NCBI GenBank assembly: GCA_907165275.2
Contig: OU015668.1
Location: 9,171,658 to 9,235,657, forward strand
Source: Zygaena filipendulae
Lineage: Eukaryota; Arthropoda; Insecta; Lepidoptera; Zygaenidae
Direction: 5' to 3'
Length of the DNA stretch: 64,000 nucleotides
The position numbers and the translations under genes were made by a program. Positions 1 to 8,110 of this stretch are shown piece after piece. The notes beneath the pieces were generated by a model. The model had not been told where the DNA came from. It was given only the letters and a program-made list of their open reading frames with translations, and ran no database searches. The stretch's first letter is position 1. Every line of letters begins with the position of its first letter.

Positions 1-288
1 TTATCTTTTATACACAAAGCTAACTATTATACACGAAGCTATTTATTGTACACAATGCTATCTTTTATACACAATGCTATCTTTTATACACAAAGCTAAC
101 TATTGTACATAATGCTATCTATTGTACACAATGCTATCTTTTATACACAAAGCTATCTATTGTACATAATGCTATCTATTGTACACAATGCTATCTTTTA
201 TACACAAAGCTATCTATTATACACAATGCTATCTATTGTACACAATATTATCTTTTATACATAAAGCTAACTATTAACACGAAGCTAT
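1..288. repeat. 19-bp minisatellite at the left edge
   Basis: About 15 head-to-tail copies of a 19-bp AT-rich unit of the form TATCTTTTATACACAAAGC, with variants such as GTACACAATGC. The array probably continues past the left edge. Units differ at a few fixed positions (TTTA/ATTA/ATTG, AAAGC/AATGC/GAAGC), so variant units can be tracked along the array. No coding potential seen. Confidence 0.9.
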
Positions 289-448
289 ATAATTTAAAAC
301 TAGACTGTTATAATAAATACTACTATTATACTGAAATTTGTATTAAAAATTTAATAAAACTGTTATAAAACTATGGTAACTCATAATAAAGTAGGTATAC
401 ATATTATAATAAAACATAAAATTTTATTACACATACAAATATTATGAA

Positions 449-566
449 TATATGTTTGGATATTTGTTACTAAATCACGCAAGACCAGCGGAACATTTTA
501 AAATGAAATTTGGTACACAGTAGATAGACACAATATGATCTTTTTATTCCGGAATTCCTAAAAACA
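449..566 (+). mobile_element. Lep1-type Helitron-like repeat, degraded
   Basis: Reads like the plus strand of the family seen throughout the window: a TTTGTTACTAAATCACGC block, then GAAATTTGGTACACA, then TTTTTATTCCGGAATTCC. The terminal hairpin is missing. It ends 4-5 bp from the in-frame Nup88 stop codon and supplies the only nearby AATAAA on the minus strand (about 541-549). Confidence 0.6.
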
Positions 567-570
567 ACAA

Positions 571-708
571 TTACAAGCTCTGTTGTATACAAACCTCGAG
601 ACATTCCTTGGGCGACGGCTCTTCGCTCTTCTTGATGTTCAGTATCGGCTGCGACACTTCTCTGGTCAATATCTCTTGTATTATCGATGTGAACGACAGC
701 TTTTGTCT
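571..708 (-). CDS. Nup88: Nup88 exon (most 3' in window); terminal or spliced at 594
   Basis: The acceptor TTATTTTTCAG is followed in phase 0 by RQKLSFTSIIQEI, then SQPILNIKKSEEPSPKECLE, which aligns with the human stretch before the coiled coil (KHIRSILQRS...PPPEECLQ). After ECLE the frame runs seven more codons (VCIQQSL) to a TAA at 571-573. That tail does not resemble Nup88. The bases after ECLE read GAG|GTTTGT, a usable donor, so the exon may end at 595 with the next exon beyond the left edge. Otherwise this copy encodes a Nup88 without its coiled coil. I favour splicing at 594. Confidence 0.85.
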   Translation of the reverse strand, partial: RQKLSFTSIIQEILTREVSQPILNIKKSEEPSPKECLEVCIQQSL

Positions 709-719
709 CTGAAAAATAA

Positions 720-1032
720 CAATGGGGATGTTGACTAATTTTTTTTGTTTTAGTCCGTCTTGTAGATTAATAAAAAATATTGGACACGTATTTTTTTCTT
801 TTTTTACGTAGGTAATCAAAAAATACTTCAGTACAATGAGTTGAAGTTTCGCGTGACGTCACTACCCGATGCAGTTTGTATGGCGGCTTGTAGCGGTTAG
901 TGACGTCATGAGCCCCCCCCCCACCCTAACTTTAATGCCATTATCTCTGTGTGCCATTATATCCATTGTTTTTTTTATTTTCTAACTGACGGACTAATTA
1001 GATTTTGATTTTCAAAAGTCGTCAACATCCCT
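720..1032 (-). mobile_element. CRE-palindrome MITE, copy 1
   Basis: Terminal inverted repeats AATGGGGATGTTGACTA and TCGTCAACATCCC, with inner AGTCCGTC/GACGGACT boxes. Two TGACGTCA palindromes (near 856 and 902) flank a short GC-richer centre, followed by the family block ACTTTAATG. It fills nearly the whole 385-bp Nup88 intron 709-1093. Strand is defined by the family reading GCATTAAAGTTTAGGGTG as plus. Confidence 0.85.
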
Positions 1033-1093
1033 ACTGCATTCAACGACTTGGCAGAGTTGATTTGAAAAAAAACCGCTGGAACTGAAGTCTTAC

Positions 1094-1193
1094 TTCTTGC
1101 AATAGCTTGTTTATGTCATCTTGCTCTAGCGCTGGATTCTTCAGCTGGAATTCCTTGTAGAGTTGTTCTTCGAGGTCGAAAGGCTCCAGCGTT
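1094..1193 (-). CDS. Nup88: Nup88 exon
   Basis: The acceptor is GTTATTGTTTTCAG and the donor GAA|GTAAGAC. The exon encodes TLEPFDLEEQLYKEFQLKNP and ALEQDDINKLLQE. It begins with the last base of a codon shared with exon 1637-1793 and ends on a whole codon, matching phase 0 of the next exon. It corresponds to the acidic linker after the propeller, which is poorly conserved among animals, so the assignment rests on phase and position between two well-matched exons. Confidence 0.88.
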
Positions 1194-1363
1194 CTGAAAA
1201 CAATAACTTTAGTTTTATTCTACACTTTTTGGGAAGCTTATAAAAGTAGAATAAAAATAATAGTTAGGAGTAAGATATCAGATTTAACACGTAGGTATAT
1301 TTTACTGGATTATTCTAACAAGATTACCTTCTAAAGAGGATAAATTGTGAATGAATGATCTGT

Positions 1364-1628
1364 AGGTGCGTGTGTGTGTTTATGTGTGTGTGTGTGTGTG
1401 TGTGTATATGTATGTATAGTGTAAGTGTATGGGTGTGGGTATCTATGCGTGTATACTGTATACGTTATGTGTGAGTTTGTAAGTATATCTGTGTGTATGT
1501 ATGTATGTATGTATCTATGTGTGTGCGTATGTGTGGTATATGTGCGTGTATGTGTATGTTTATGTGGGTGTGTGTGTGTTGATATGCATGTATGTATGTA
1601 TGCATGTGTGTGTGCGCGTGTGCGCGCT
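1364..1628. repeat. (TG)n/(TGTA)n microsatellite block in a Nup88 intron
   Basis: Imperfect TG, TGTA and TGTGTA runs fill most of intron 1194-1636. Read on the gene strand it is a (CA)n tract starting about 10 nt inside the donor of exon 1637-1793. Long open frames across it on both strands (repeats of His/Thr or Cys/Val/Tyr) are artefacts of the repeat. Confidence 0.95.
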
Positions 1629-1636
1629 CGCGTCAC

Positions 1637-1793
1637 CTGGAGAGCAGCGTGCAGTCGGCGCACAGCACCAGCAGGCGCGGCAGCGGCGGCGCGCTGAGCG
1701 CGAGCCCGGCGGGCGGGCGCGGCGCCGTGCACACCAGGTGCCGGGCGACGCTGCGCGCGGCGCATATGCTCGACAGCATCGATTCCGTCTCCG
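1637..1793 (-). CDS. Nup88: Nup88 exon
   Basis: The acceptor is TTATTCCCCAG and the donor CTCTCCAG|GTGACG. It encodes ETESMLSSICAARSVARHLV, then CTAPRPPAGLALSAPPLPRL and LVLCADCTLLSR. This matches the human segment that ends in CTKPLP...ICITSTYECLIWPL, a propeller strand near the end of the domain. Two bases at each end complete split codons with the neighbours. Base composition is very GC-rich next to AT-rich introns. Confidence 0.93.
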
Positions 1794-1867
1794 CTGGGGA
1801 ATAATAATCATAAGAAGGCTTTGGCCTGTTACCACACAGCGCCACATGGTCGCAAACCAAGCAGAGC

Positions 1868-2097
1868 CTTTATACTCAATGACTATAACGCGTCGCGTTA
1901 AGATGACTCGCTCCAAAACTTGTTTCTCCTTTGTATCCAAAAAAAAATACATCACAACGTGTATTATGTCATATTATGGCATACAGAAGATCAAGTAGTT
2001 ACTAATATTTTTTCTGGAGCGTGTGGGATTGTGTTTTCGGGCACGGGAGCGGGCGTTATGGCCTGGGCAAGGAATGCTGTTGGTGATAGTGAATAAG
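1868..2097. mobile_element. GGGCCC-end MITE, diverged copy
   Basis: Left end CTCAATGACTATAACGCGTC and right end TTGGTGATAGTGAATAAG match the ends of the family seen clean at 11312-11552, with the shared core GTTATG...GGCAAGGAATGCTG. The outermost GGGCCC bases have decayed. It lies inside the Nup88 intron 1794-4026. Confidence 0.6.
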
Positions 2098-2570
2098 AAA
2101 CCTGAGCTTGTACATATACTATAGGAACCAGACAACTCATATAATACTCATATGCTTTTTTGTTTGTAAACACATACTTATGATACCTACTTAACACTTA
2201 AAGTCAGAGTAAACACCGATGTTCATCGCATGAACGTATATGCGGGGATCCATCGCTCATCAGCCCCGCCCACTGCCACTTGACGTATGCTATTCTATCA
2301 GCAGTCAGTTAGTTGCCTTGCCACTACACCAACGGTGAACTAATTATATATTTAGCTATATTATAAAGCTTTGTTTATATTGTTATGTGGTATTTATTAT
2401 ACATTATTATCATACATTATATCGACGCTGTTATTTTATTTATGTAATATTATAATGTAATTTATGTACCTACATATTTTGCGACTTCTTTTTGTCTTCA
2501 GTTATTGCCTATTTACTATTACAGTTTGAGATTACCTATGTATGAAATTAATATAAAAATATAATTTAAG
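2098..2570. other. Intronic sequence without recognised content
   Basis: AT-rich apart from a GC-richer patch at 2250-2340. A short palindrome, TTCATCGCATGAA, sits near 2222. No splice-bounded frame or known repeat end was recognised. Confidence 0.5.
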
Positions 2571-2574
2571 TTTT

Positions 2575-2735
2575 TCTCTTCGCTCACATCCGTGACGCCA
2601 CATGCGGCACCAGCGGAAGATCAGCGTCGGGCCCCCCGGTTTCCGACTTATGCTGAGCTGGTTGCCTTTTTGTTGCGACACGTTGGTTGTGCTTGTTTTT
2701 GTTATTGTATATATTAACGGTTGTCGTAACAAATA
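2575..2735 (+). mobile_element. Non-LTR retrotransposon 3' end (family A)
   Basis: The block from CATCCGTGACGCCACATGCG through AGCGTCGGGCCCCC, GCTGAGCTGGTTGCC and GGTTGTCGTAAC matches, on the opposite strand, the fragment at 19776-19965. The (TTCAT)n tail seen there appears here only after an insertion, at 3113-3136. A 70-codon minus-strand frame over it is incidental. Confidence 0.65.
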
Positions 2736-2866
2736 ATAGTACATTGTTATCCTAGGGGTGAAAGTAACTTATTTAGTCCCGAGACGGGGTCGCTACGCTC
2801 GGGCGCCAATAGATCGAGGGACTAAATAAGTCTTTCTCCCGAGGATAACACTGTGCTTTTCATTAC
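2735..2866. mobile_element. Foldback MITE inserted in the LINE tail
   Basis: The left arm has TTATCCTAGGGGTGAAAG then CTTATTTAGTCCC; the right arm is its inverse (GGGACTAAATAAG then CTTTCTCCCGAGGATAA). Arms are about 43 bp around a GC-rich centre. Its outermost TACATTGTTATCC / GGATAACACTGTG ends resemble those of the 45276-45484 element. Confidence 0.65.
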
Positions 2867-3136
2867 GAATGCAAGGAAAGTCAAAATAAAAATAGGAATT
2901 AGCTAAAGAAAAAAATGAGTGAATTTTATTTTACATAAATCAACCATTAGGTGTGCTACTGGCCAGTAAGTATGCCCCCTATGACATAAAAAAAAAAACT
3001 TTCTGCAGTATCCAGCTGTCAGTTGAAAGCGATTCTCCCTAGGGCTGAAAAGGGTTACTTTCAACCCGCTTCTCAGGCAACTTCACACCTACTTTCCGAG
3101 TATGAGTAATGAAAAGTTTATTTCATTTCATTTCAT
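2867..3136. other. Mixed repeat debris
   Basis: Contains a SINE 3' end (TATGCCCCCTATGACATAAA near 2969), a small hairpin (GGGTTACTTTCAACCC near 3049-3066) and the delayed (TTCAT)n tail of the LINE at 2575. The order suggests successive insertions into one LINE tail. Confidence 0.5.
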
Positions 3137-3141
3137 ATATT

Positions 3142-3376
3142 ACTAGCTATCCCCTGCGATTTCATCTGCGGTAATTTCGGAGTTCCCGCGAGAATACCAG
3201 TTTACGGTGATTAGCTGTTCCCCGCATTAGTGCCGGAGTTCCCGCGGGAATTCCGGGACAAAAACTGTCCTATATTTTAAGTTGGACCATATTATACCTA
3301 AATGGTCACAAAATTTTATCAAAATCCATTCAGTAGTTTCGGAGTCCATCACGGACAAACAACGTGACGCGTAATT
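3142..3376 (-). mobile_element. Lep1-type Helitron-like repeat, two overlapping ends
   Basis: Two CTAGC/TTAGCTGTTCCCCGC starts occur within 75 bp, then GAGTTCCCGCGGGAATTCC, ATCCATTCAGTAGTTTC and CGGAGTCCATCACGGACAAA. The same subfamily is seen in plus orientation at 48748-48980 (GACTCCGAAACTACTGAACC). Confidence 0.7.
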
Positions 3377-3761
3377 TATACACACATCAAAAGTGTCTAG
3401 GGATCAAGTACATTTTTTCAAGATTTTTAGCATGCCAAATCGCTGCGAATCTGTGATTCGTATCAATGGAAGGAACACAGAGTATTAATTTGTTTAGTCA
3501 TTACAATATAAGTTTCAAAATCCCCTGTTTTTGCCATTTTTTGCTATTTTATTGTCGACTTGGAATTGGTTCAATTTCTCACAACTTACAAAAAATTAAA
3601 TTTTTCTTAATTTATTTAAAATGTGGGGATGAGTTGTTATTTTAGATATGGGAAATAAGGTAGGCGGCCAGTCCAGAAGATTAAATTAGATTTAAATTAA
3701 TTGAGTTTCGTTTAATAACAAAAAATGTTCTTGATCCCTAGACACTTTTGATGTGTGTATA
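3377..3761. mobile_element. 385-bp DNA transposon with 40-bp inverted ends
   Basis: The left end TATACACACATCAAAAGTGT continues CTAGGGATCAAG(T)ACATTTTTT, and the right end is its inverse with one mismatch. The interior is AT-rich and non-coding. It sits at the outer end of the Lep1-like copy 3142-3376, so it is younger than that copy. Confidence 0.85.
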
Positions 3762-3779
3762 TATTAAGATTTATTTAGT

Positions 3780-3979
3780 TATATTTATGTTTCATGTAAG
3801 TATAATTTATATGTATTTTGTATTGTACTAAGACATTATATTTAACTCCTCTCAAGCACCACCAAGCACACTTTCTGAACACCGCGAAGGTTGACTGGTA
3901 GAGAATGCCACTGTGGCATTAAGTCCCCCTTTTGTACCAAGTCGTGCAATATGCTTAAATAAATAAATAAATAAATAAA
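3780..3979 (+). mobile_element. Non-LTR retrotransposon 3' end (family B)
   Basis: Carries the family block GGTTGACTGGTAGAGAATGC, a GCCACTGTGGC stem, AAGTCCCCCTTTTGTACC, and a (TAAA)n tail at 3956-3978. The same block recurs at 7490 and 44172. Confidence 0.75.
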
Positions 3980-4026
3980 CTATAGAAGGACCTTGCAAGT
4001 TTATTTAATTTACAACAAAAACGTAC

Positions 4027-4126
4027 CGTCGTCGACGCTCGCGTACTCCTTCAGCTGCTGCAGTATGGGCAGCGTGACGCAGTGCACGCCGCCCGCGTGC
4101 ACGCACGCGTACGTGTTGTTCGAGCA
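4027..4126 (-). CDS. Nup88: Nup88 exon
   Basis: The acceptor is TTTACACGCGCAG and the donor GACGACG|GTACGT. It encodes CSNNTYACVHAGGVHCVTLP and ILQQLKEYASVDD. CVHAGGVHCV matches the human HEAGVHSV motif and the following helix-like stretch matches IHKLHKFL. It starts in phase 0 and leaves one base to be completed by exon 1637-1793. Confidence 0.95.
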
Positions 4127-4198
4127 CTGCGCGTGTAAACATAGTGTGTAAACATAGACAGCATGTTACTGCAGAACATTTTGCGAGAAATATACAAT

Positions 4199-4655
4199 AC
4201 TAGCTGCGCCCCGCGGTTTCACCCGCGGTAATTTCGGAGTTCCCGCGGTAGTTCCGGGATAAAAAGTACCCCCATGTCCTTCTCTGTACCTCATACAATG
4301 TGCATGCCAAATTTCATCCGAATCCGTTCAGCCGTTTTTGCGTGATTGAGTAACAAACATCCATACATATAAACATCCAAACATCTACACTTTCACATTT
4401 GGACATAGATAAGCAATAGTGTGTTAACCCACACTGGAGAAATTTTGAATAAATCGTGTTTTAAAATTATAGCGCCATTTTCTTTCAACATTTTTTATGT
4501 TCAATATTTAATTACATACTAAAGCAATGTAATAAGGTAAACACAAAATTAAAAAACGTTCCCCAACTCTCAATAAATCGTTCTGAATAGGTAACTTAAT
4601 TTTGTGGGTTAACATGTTATTGCTTATCTGCGTCCATTTATAATATTGGTAGGAT
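4199..4655 (-). mobile_element. Lep1-type Helitron-like repeat split by a MITE
   Basis: CTAGCTGCGCCCCGCGGTTT starts the hairpin end, followed by CGGAGTTCCCGCGG, GGATAAAAAGTACC, CCGTTCAGCCGTTTTTGCG, TGATTGAGTAACAAACATCC and CACTTTCACATTT. The element then resumes after the 4401-4635 insertion as ATTTATAATATTGGTAGG. Confidence 0.8.
4401..4635. mobile_element. 235-bp MITE (AGATAAGCAATA family) in Lep1-like host
   Basis: Ends are GGACATAGATAAGCAATA and its inverse TATTGCTTATCTGCGTCC, continuing inward through TGTTAACCCACA. Host bases ATTT are duplicated at 4397-4400 and 4636-4639. A shorter relative sits at the equivalent host base at 24929-25096. Confidence 0.88.
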
Positions 4656-4656
4656 A

Positions 4657-4855
4657 CATCCTTACTAATACTACAAATGCGAAAGTGACTTTGTTTGTGA
4701 CGCTTTCACGCCTTCACGGCTCAACCGATCATCATGAAATTTTGCATGCATATTTTCCGGAGTACAGAAGAGGACACAGAGCGCTTTGTATCCCGGAATT
4801 CCTGCGTGATCTCCAAGATTTCCGCGGGCGTAACCGTAAGGAACAGCTAGTGCTA
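4657..4855 (+). mobile_element. Lep1-type Helitron-like repeat
   Basis: CCTTACTAATACTACAAATG opens the copy, followed by GACGCTTTCACGCC, CAACCGATCATCATGAAATT, GGACACAGAGCGCTTTGTAT and the closing CAGCTAGT. A partial second copy (4853-4898) follows and is interrupted by the next element. Confidence 0.75.
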
Positions 4856-4898
4856 TAAATGCGAATTGGAGTTTATTTGTTTCAACTACTCAACCAAT

Positions 4899-5222
4899 AG
4901 GGATGTTGACTACTATTGAAAATCAAAATTCTATTTAGTCCGTCAGTTAGAAAATAAAAAAACAATAGACACGTATTTTTTGCTTTTTCAAATAATTTAA
5001 AATATACAGAGATAAAGCGCATTAAAGTTTAGGATGAGGAGGTCGTGACGTCACTAACCGCAAAACCGCCATACAAACTGTCCGAATAGTGACGTCACGC
5101 GAAATTTCAACTCAATATATCGCCGTTATTTTTTGATTACGTAAAAAAAGAAAAAATACGTGTCCGATATTTTTTAATAATCCACAAGACGGACTAAAAA
5201 ATAAAAATTAGTCAACATGCCT
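4899..5222 (+). mobile_element. CRE-palindrome MITE, copy 2
   Basis: Ends AATAGGGATGTTGACTA and TTAGTCAACATGCC, with inner AGTCCGTC/GACGGACT boxes. GCATTAAAGTTTAGGATG is followed by two TGACGTCA palindromes about 47 bp apart. It splits a Lep1-like host between CAACCAAT and TATCATGAAATC. Confidence 0.88.
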
Positions 5223-5239
5223 ATTATCATGAAATCTAT

Positions 5240-5437
5240 ACCTACTAATATTATAAAGAGGAGAGATTCGATTTTTTGTCTGTTTGTTACGATTTAACTA
5301 TGAAACTAATGGACAGATTTAAAAAATTCTTTCCCCATTAGAATGCAACATTATCCCTGAGTAACACAGGCTAAATTGTAACCGGGAATTCCCGCGGGAA
5401 CTCCGAAATTAATGCGGGGAACAGACGAACAGCTAGT
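5240..5437 (+). mobile_element. Lep1-type Helitron-like repeat
   Basis: It opens CCTACTAATATTATAAAGAG, carries ACCGGGAATTCCCGCGGGAA and ATTAATGCGGGGAACAG, and closes in AGCTAGT. This is the RTE-length 200-bp subfamily with TTCGATTTTTTGTCTG. Confidence 0.72.
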
Positions 5438-5461
5438 AAAATGTAAAAATATATTTGATAC

Positions 5462-5786
5462 ATGGATGTGGACTACTTTTGAAAATCAAAATTCTAATTA
5501 GTCCGTCAGTGAGAAAATAAAAAAACAATAGACACGTATTATTTTGCTTTTTTAAATAAATTAAAATATACAGAGATAAAGCGCATTAAAGTTTAGGGTG
5601 AGGGGGTCGTGACGTCACTAACCGCTAAAACCGCCATACAGTCAGAATAGTGACGTCACGCGAAATTTCAACTCAATATATCGCCGTTATTTTTTTGATT
5701 TCGTAAAAAAAGAAAAAATACGTGTTCAATATTTTTTAATAATCTACAAGACGGACTAAAAAATAAAAATTAGTCCACATGCCCAT
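5462..5786 (+). mobile_element. CRE-palindrome MITE, copy 3
   Basis: Ends TGGATGTGGACTACTTTT and AGTCCACATGCCCATTA. Both TGACGTCA palindromes are intact. It lies about 37 bp inside the intron from the donor of Nup88 exon 5824-5949. Confidence 0.88.
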
Positions 5787-5823
5787 TAAATATCTTCAAT
5801 ACTTTTTTTCAGAAGCCACTCAC

Positions 5824-5949
5824 CGGATACAGGTGCACCGGATACGAGTACTGCGTGTCTTTGCCGTCCGGGTCCAGGGCGGTGTTCAGCTCGACCGCCT
5901 CCACCACGTAGAGGGCGTGGCTGTCGCCGCCTTCGTCCTTGTCCGTGGG
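5824..5949 (-). CDS. Nup88: Nup88 exon
   Basis: The acceptor is GCCTATTGCAG and the donor CCG|GTGAGT. The exon is 42 whole codons: PTDKDEGGDSHALYVVEAVE, then LNTALDPDGKDTQYSYPVHL and YP. It matches the human ALYVxECVELELAL...FSCPVKLHRD segment closely, with the acidic loop kept. Confidence 0.96.
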
Positions 5950-5999
5950 CTGCAATAGGCGTTTCTCAATAATAAATAATTAATCCTACTAATATTATA

Positions 6000-6238
6000 A
6001 GCTAGTTGTGCCCCGCGGTTTCACCCGCGTTAATTTCAGACTTATTCCGGAGAGATTCCAGGATAAAAAGTACCTACACTATGTGTTAATCTGATGTATA
6101 ATCTATATTATTGTAAAGTTTCATTTGAATCCATCCAGTAGTTTTTGCGTGAAAGAGTAACAAACAAACAAACATCCATCCATCCATCCATCTATCCATC
6201 CATACATACTTACAAACTTTCGCGTTTATAATATTAGT
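6000..6238 (-). mobile_element. Lep1-type repeat, left half of head-to-head pair
   Basis: CTAGTTGTGCCCCGCGGTTT is followed by CACCCGCGTTAATTTC and GGATAAAAAGTACC. A (CATC)n run at 6175-6205 precedes CTTTCGCGTTTATAATATTA. Its outer TATAATATTA end abuts the next copy in inverted orientation. Confidence 0.75.
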
Positions 6239-6427
6239 TGGATGTGAAAGTGTGGATGTTTGGATGTTTGTTACTCAATCACGCAAAAACGGCTGAACGG
6301 GTTTGGATGAAATTTGGCATGCACGTTGTCAGGGGTACAGAGAAGGACATAGAGTACTTTTTATCGCGGAATTCCCGCGGGAACCCCGAAATTACCGCGG
6401 GTAAAACCGCGGGCACTGCAGCTAGTA
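6239..6427 (+). mobile_element. Lep1-type repeat, right half of head-to-head pair
   Basis: Contains TGGATGTTTGTTACTCAATC, ACGCAAAAACGGCTGAACGG, GCACGTTGTCAGGGGTACAG and GGACATAGAGTACTTTTTAT, then ATTCCCGCGGGAACCCCG and GGGTAAAACCGCGGGC, closing CAGCTAGT. Confidence 0.8.
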
Positions 6428-6431
6428 GATA

Positions 6432-6735
6432 ATAATGGGCTTGTCAAGCTAATTTTAGTTATAATGGGAAAGATATAAGAAAGATTGCGTCCTTCTGTTA
6501 TGTTTACTTACTGACTAGGCATACATAATTTTGGATACATGTCTGAACTTAGTTACTTATTGGGTACTAATATGTATTTGTAATATTATAGTAACATGTA
6601 TCTGTATTGTGTGCTTCAATAAATAAATAAATAAATGGGCTTGTCAAGCAAATTTTTAGTTATAATGGGCTTGTCAACCTAATTTTAGTTATAATAGGCT
6701 TGTCAACCAAATTCTAGTTTTAGTCCGTCTTGTAG
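6432..6735. repeat. 29-bp tandem array derived from a MITE end
   Basis: Four units of the form TAATGGGCTTGTCAAGCTAA + TTTTAGTTA at 6432, 6634, 6664 and 6694. The last runs on into TTTTAGTCCGTCTTGTAG, the inner part of the CRE-MITE end. The array is therefore a local amplification of a MITE terminus. Confidence 0.7.
6468..6633 (+). mobile_element. Non-LTR retrotransposon tail inserted in the tandem array
   Basis: This stretch ends in (AATA)n and is flanked by the array bases AATGGG on both sides, as expected for a target-site duplication. The interior is AT-rich and resembles other 3' UTR tails in the window. Confidence 0.6.
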
Positions 6736-6779
6736 AAACCTATTAAACGTTTTTTTTGGTTCCCTACGTTTTTACTTAT

Positions 6780-6985
6780 TTATTTTTATTTTTCAATTCT
6801 TTTATGGCACAAATAAGTACAAGTGGCGAACTTAATGCCTTACTTAGTTACTGTATTCAAAATTCACAATTTTGGAAATATTTTGGTAAATATGGTAGGT
6901 ACTTGGTATCCTTTGCAACCGTGGCGCGTCCGCCTCGCCTACATATTGTCATCTCTAGTTAATTTATTTTCTCTGTGATCATATC
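6780..6985 (+). repeat. Dispersed repeat (CTTTGCAACCGTGGCGCG family), copy 1
   Basis: The blocks CTTAGTTACTG, TTCAAAATTCACAATTTTGG, TTTGCAACCGTGGCGCGTC and TCTCTAGTTAATTTATTTT recur in the same order at 50455-50645, and the last two at 63195-63300. Its nature (SINE, MITE or LINE UTR) is not clear. Confidence 0.6.
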
Positions 6986-7118
6986 TATTGCGTATTGTGT
7001 ATGTATCCTCGATTATTATTGATATAGGTATATGTATACCTGAGCATGTACTTTTATGTATATATAAACATATATTTTTATTACACTTGTAGCATATGTA
7101 TCATTGATATAAGTATTT

Positions 7119-7462
7119 TACATCGTGTTAATGAATTAACTGAAAACTAGGCAGTAGTTTACTCAGAATCAACTAGCGAATCGATCGCACTATGCTTTAA
7201 TATAGGTTATATTTTTTCACTTTATTAGCCCACGTCTAAATTATTTATAATACAATATTTGGCGCGTACTCCGCGCGCAGCAAAAAAAATCGAACCGGTA
7301 GGTGCGGGCGTAGCGCTTGGAATTTCGTAGATAGGTCACCTCCAAACTAATGCTGAATAACATTTAAATAAATTTTTTCGACACAAAATATATTTTAACT
7401 ATATTGTTGTTTATTTTTTTAAATGGGGTGTATCAGGTTATCATTTAATTCATTAACATATT
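7119..7462 (+). mobile_element. TA-target MITE (GTGTTAATGAATTAAC family), copy 1
   Basis: Left end CATCGTGTTAATGAATTAAC; right end CATTTAATTCATTAACAT. The interior holds CAATATTTGGCGCGTACTCC and AATTTCGTAGATAGGTCACC, shared with 12965-13461 and 41580-41771. Confidence 0.82.
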
Positions 7463-7489
7463 TTATAGGTATTTTTTTATTTTTTGTCC

Positions 7490-7570
7490 TGCCTCTAAAT
7501 TATCACCTAGCCAAAAGGTTGACTGGTAGAGAACGCCTCAGGCATTAAGTCCGCTTTTTGTACAATCACC
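7490..7570 (+). mobile_element. Non-LTR family B 3' fragment
   Basis: CCTAGCCAAAAGGTTGACTG, GTAGAGAACGCCTCAGGC and ATTAAGTCCGCTTTTTGTAC match the block at 44155-44220. Confidence 0.65.
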
Positions 7571-7779
7571 AAATCTCACATCATAAATATATTGAACAAA
7601 TTATTTATAAGTAGTATCTACTGAGGAACAAAAAATAAATAGAATATTATTATAAAAAGAGATAGTATAAACTTTATACTATCTTAAAATTGATAAATAA
7701 TACTTATAAAAATAAATAGCTACTCAAAATGCCAACTACTTAATTTTAAAGTACCTATGTGATACATCTTGCTCTCTCC

Positions 7780-7893
7780 CAATTTGAAATGTTTTGTGCT
7801 GTGCCCTATAAACAGGGTCCATAAAGAACTGTTTACTAACTACCTCAACACCTTATGTTACTTAATGGATGTGCAATAAATAAATAAATAAAT
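7780..7893 (+). mobile_element. Non-LTR 3' tail ending (AATA)n
   Basis: Short unique stretch ending GATGTGCAATAAATAAATAA. It stops 22 bp before the donor of Nup88 exon 7916-8084, so the repeat reaches almost to the exon. Confidence 0.5.
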
Positions 7894-7915
7894 CTACCCC
7901 GTACACGCAACTCAC

Positions 7916-8084
7916 ACTGGGCAGCAGCAGGCAGTGGTAGAGCGCGGCGGAGCACGTGGCGACCACGAGCAGGGCGGGCGCGCCGCCCCCGCCCCCGCCC
8001 AGCGCCGCCAGCGCGCACGCCTCCGAGCCGTAGTTGTCGTCCGCGGGCGGGTACATCGCGAGCGGGCCGCGCAGCCCGCCCGCC
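7916..8084 (-). CDS. Nup88: Nup88 exon (MYPPADDNYG motif)
   Basis: The acceptor is CGTGCCGCAG and the donor CCCAGT|GTGAGT. It encodes AGGLRGPLAMYPPADDNYG, then SEACALAALGGGGGGAPALL and VVATCSAALYHCLLLPS. Human Nup88 has GKLLGPLPM, HPAAEDNYGYDACAVL, ILVIATESGMLYHCVVL in the same order. A run of six glycines replaces the human LPCVPN loop. The exon is extremely GC-rich. The first base completes a codon with exon 9257-9469. Confidence 0.97.
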
Positions 8085-8110
8085 CTGCGGCACGGGGGCG
8101 ATGGACACTA

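Noticed and set aside
1331..1765. 144-codon minus frame rich in His/Thr
   Set aside because: Produced by the (CA)n microsatellite; the true Nup88 exon 1637-1793 uses a different frame.
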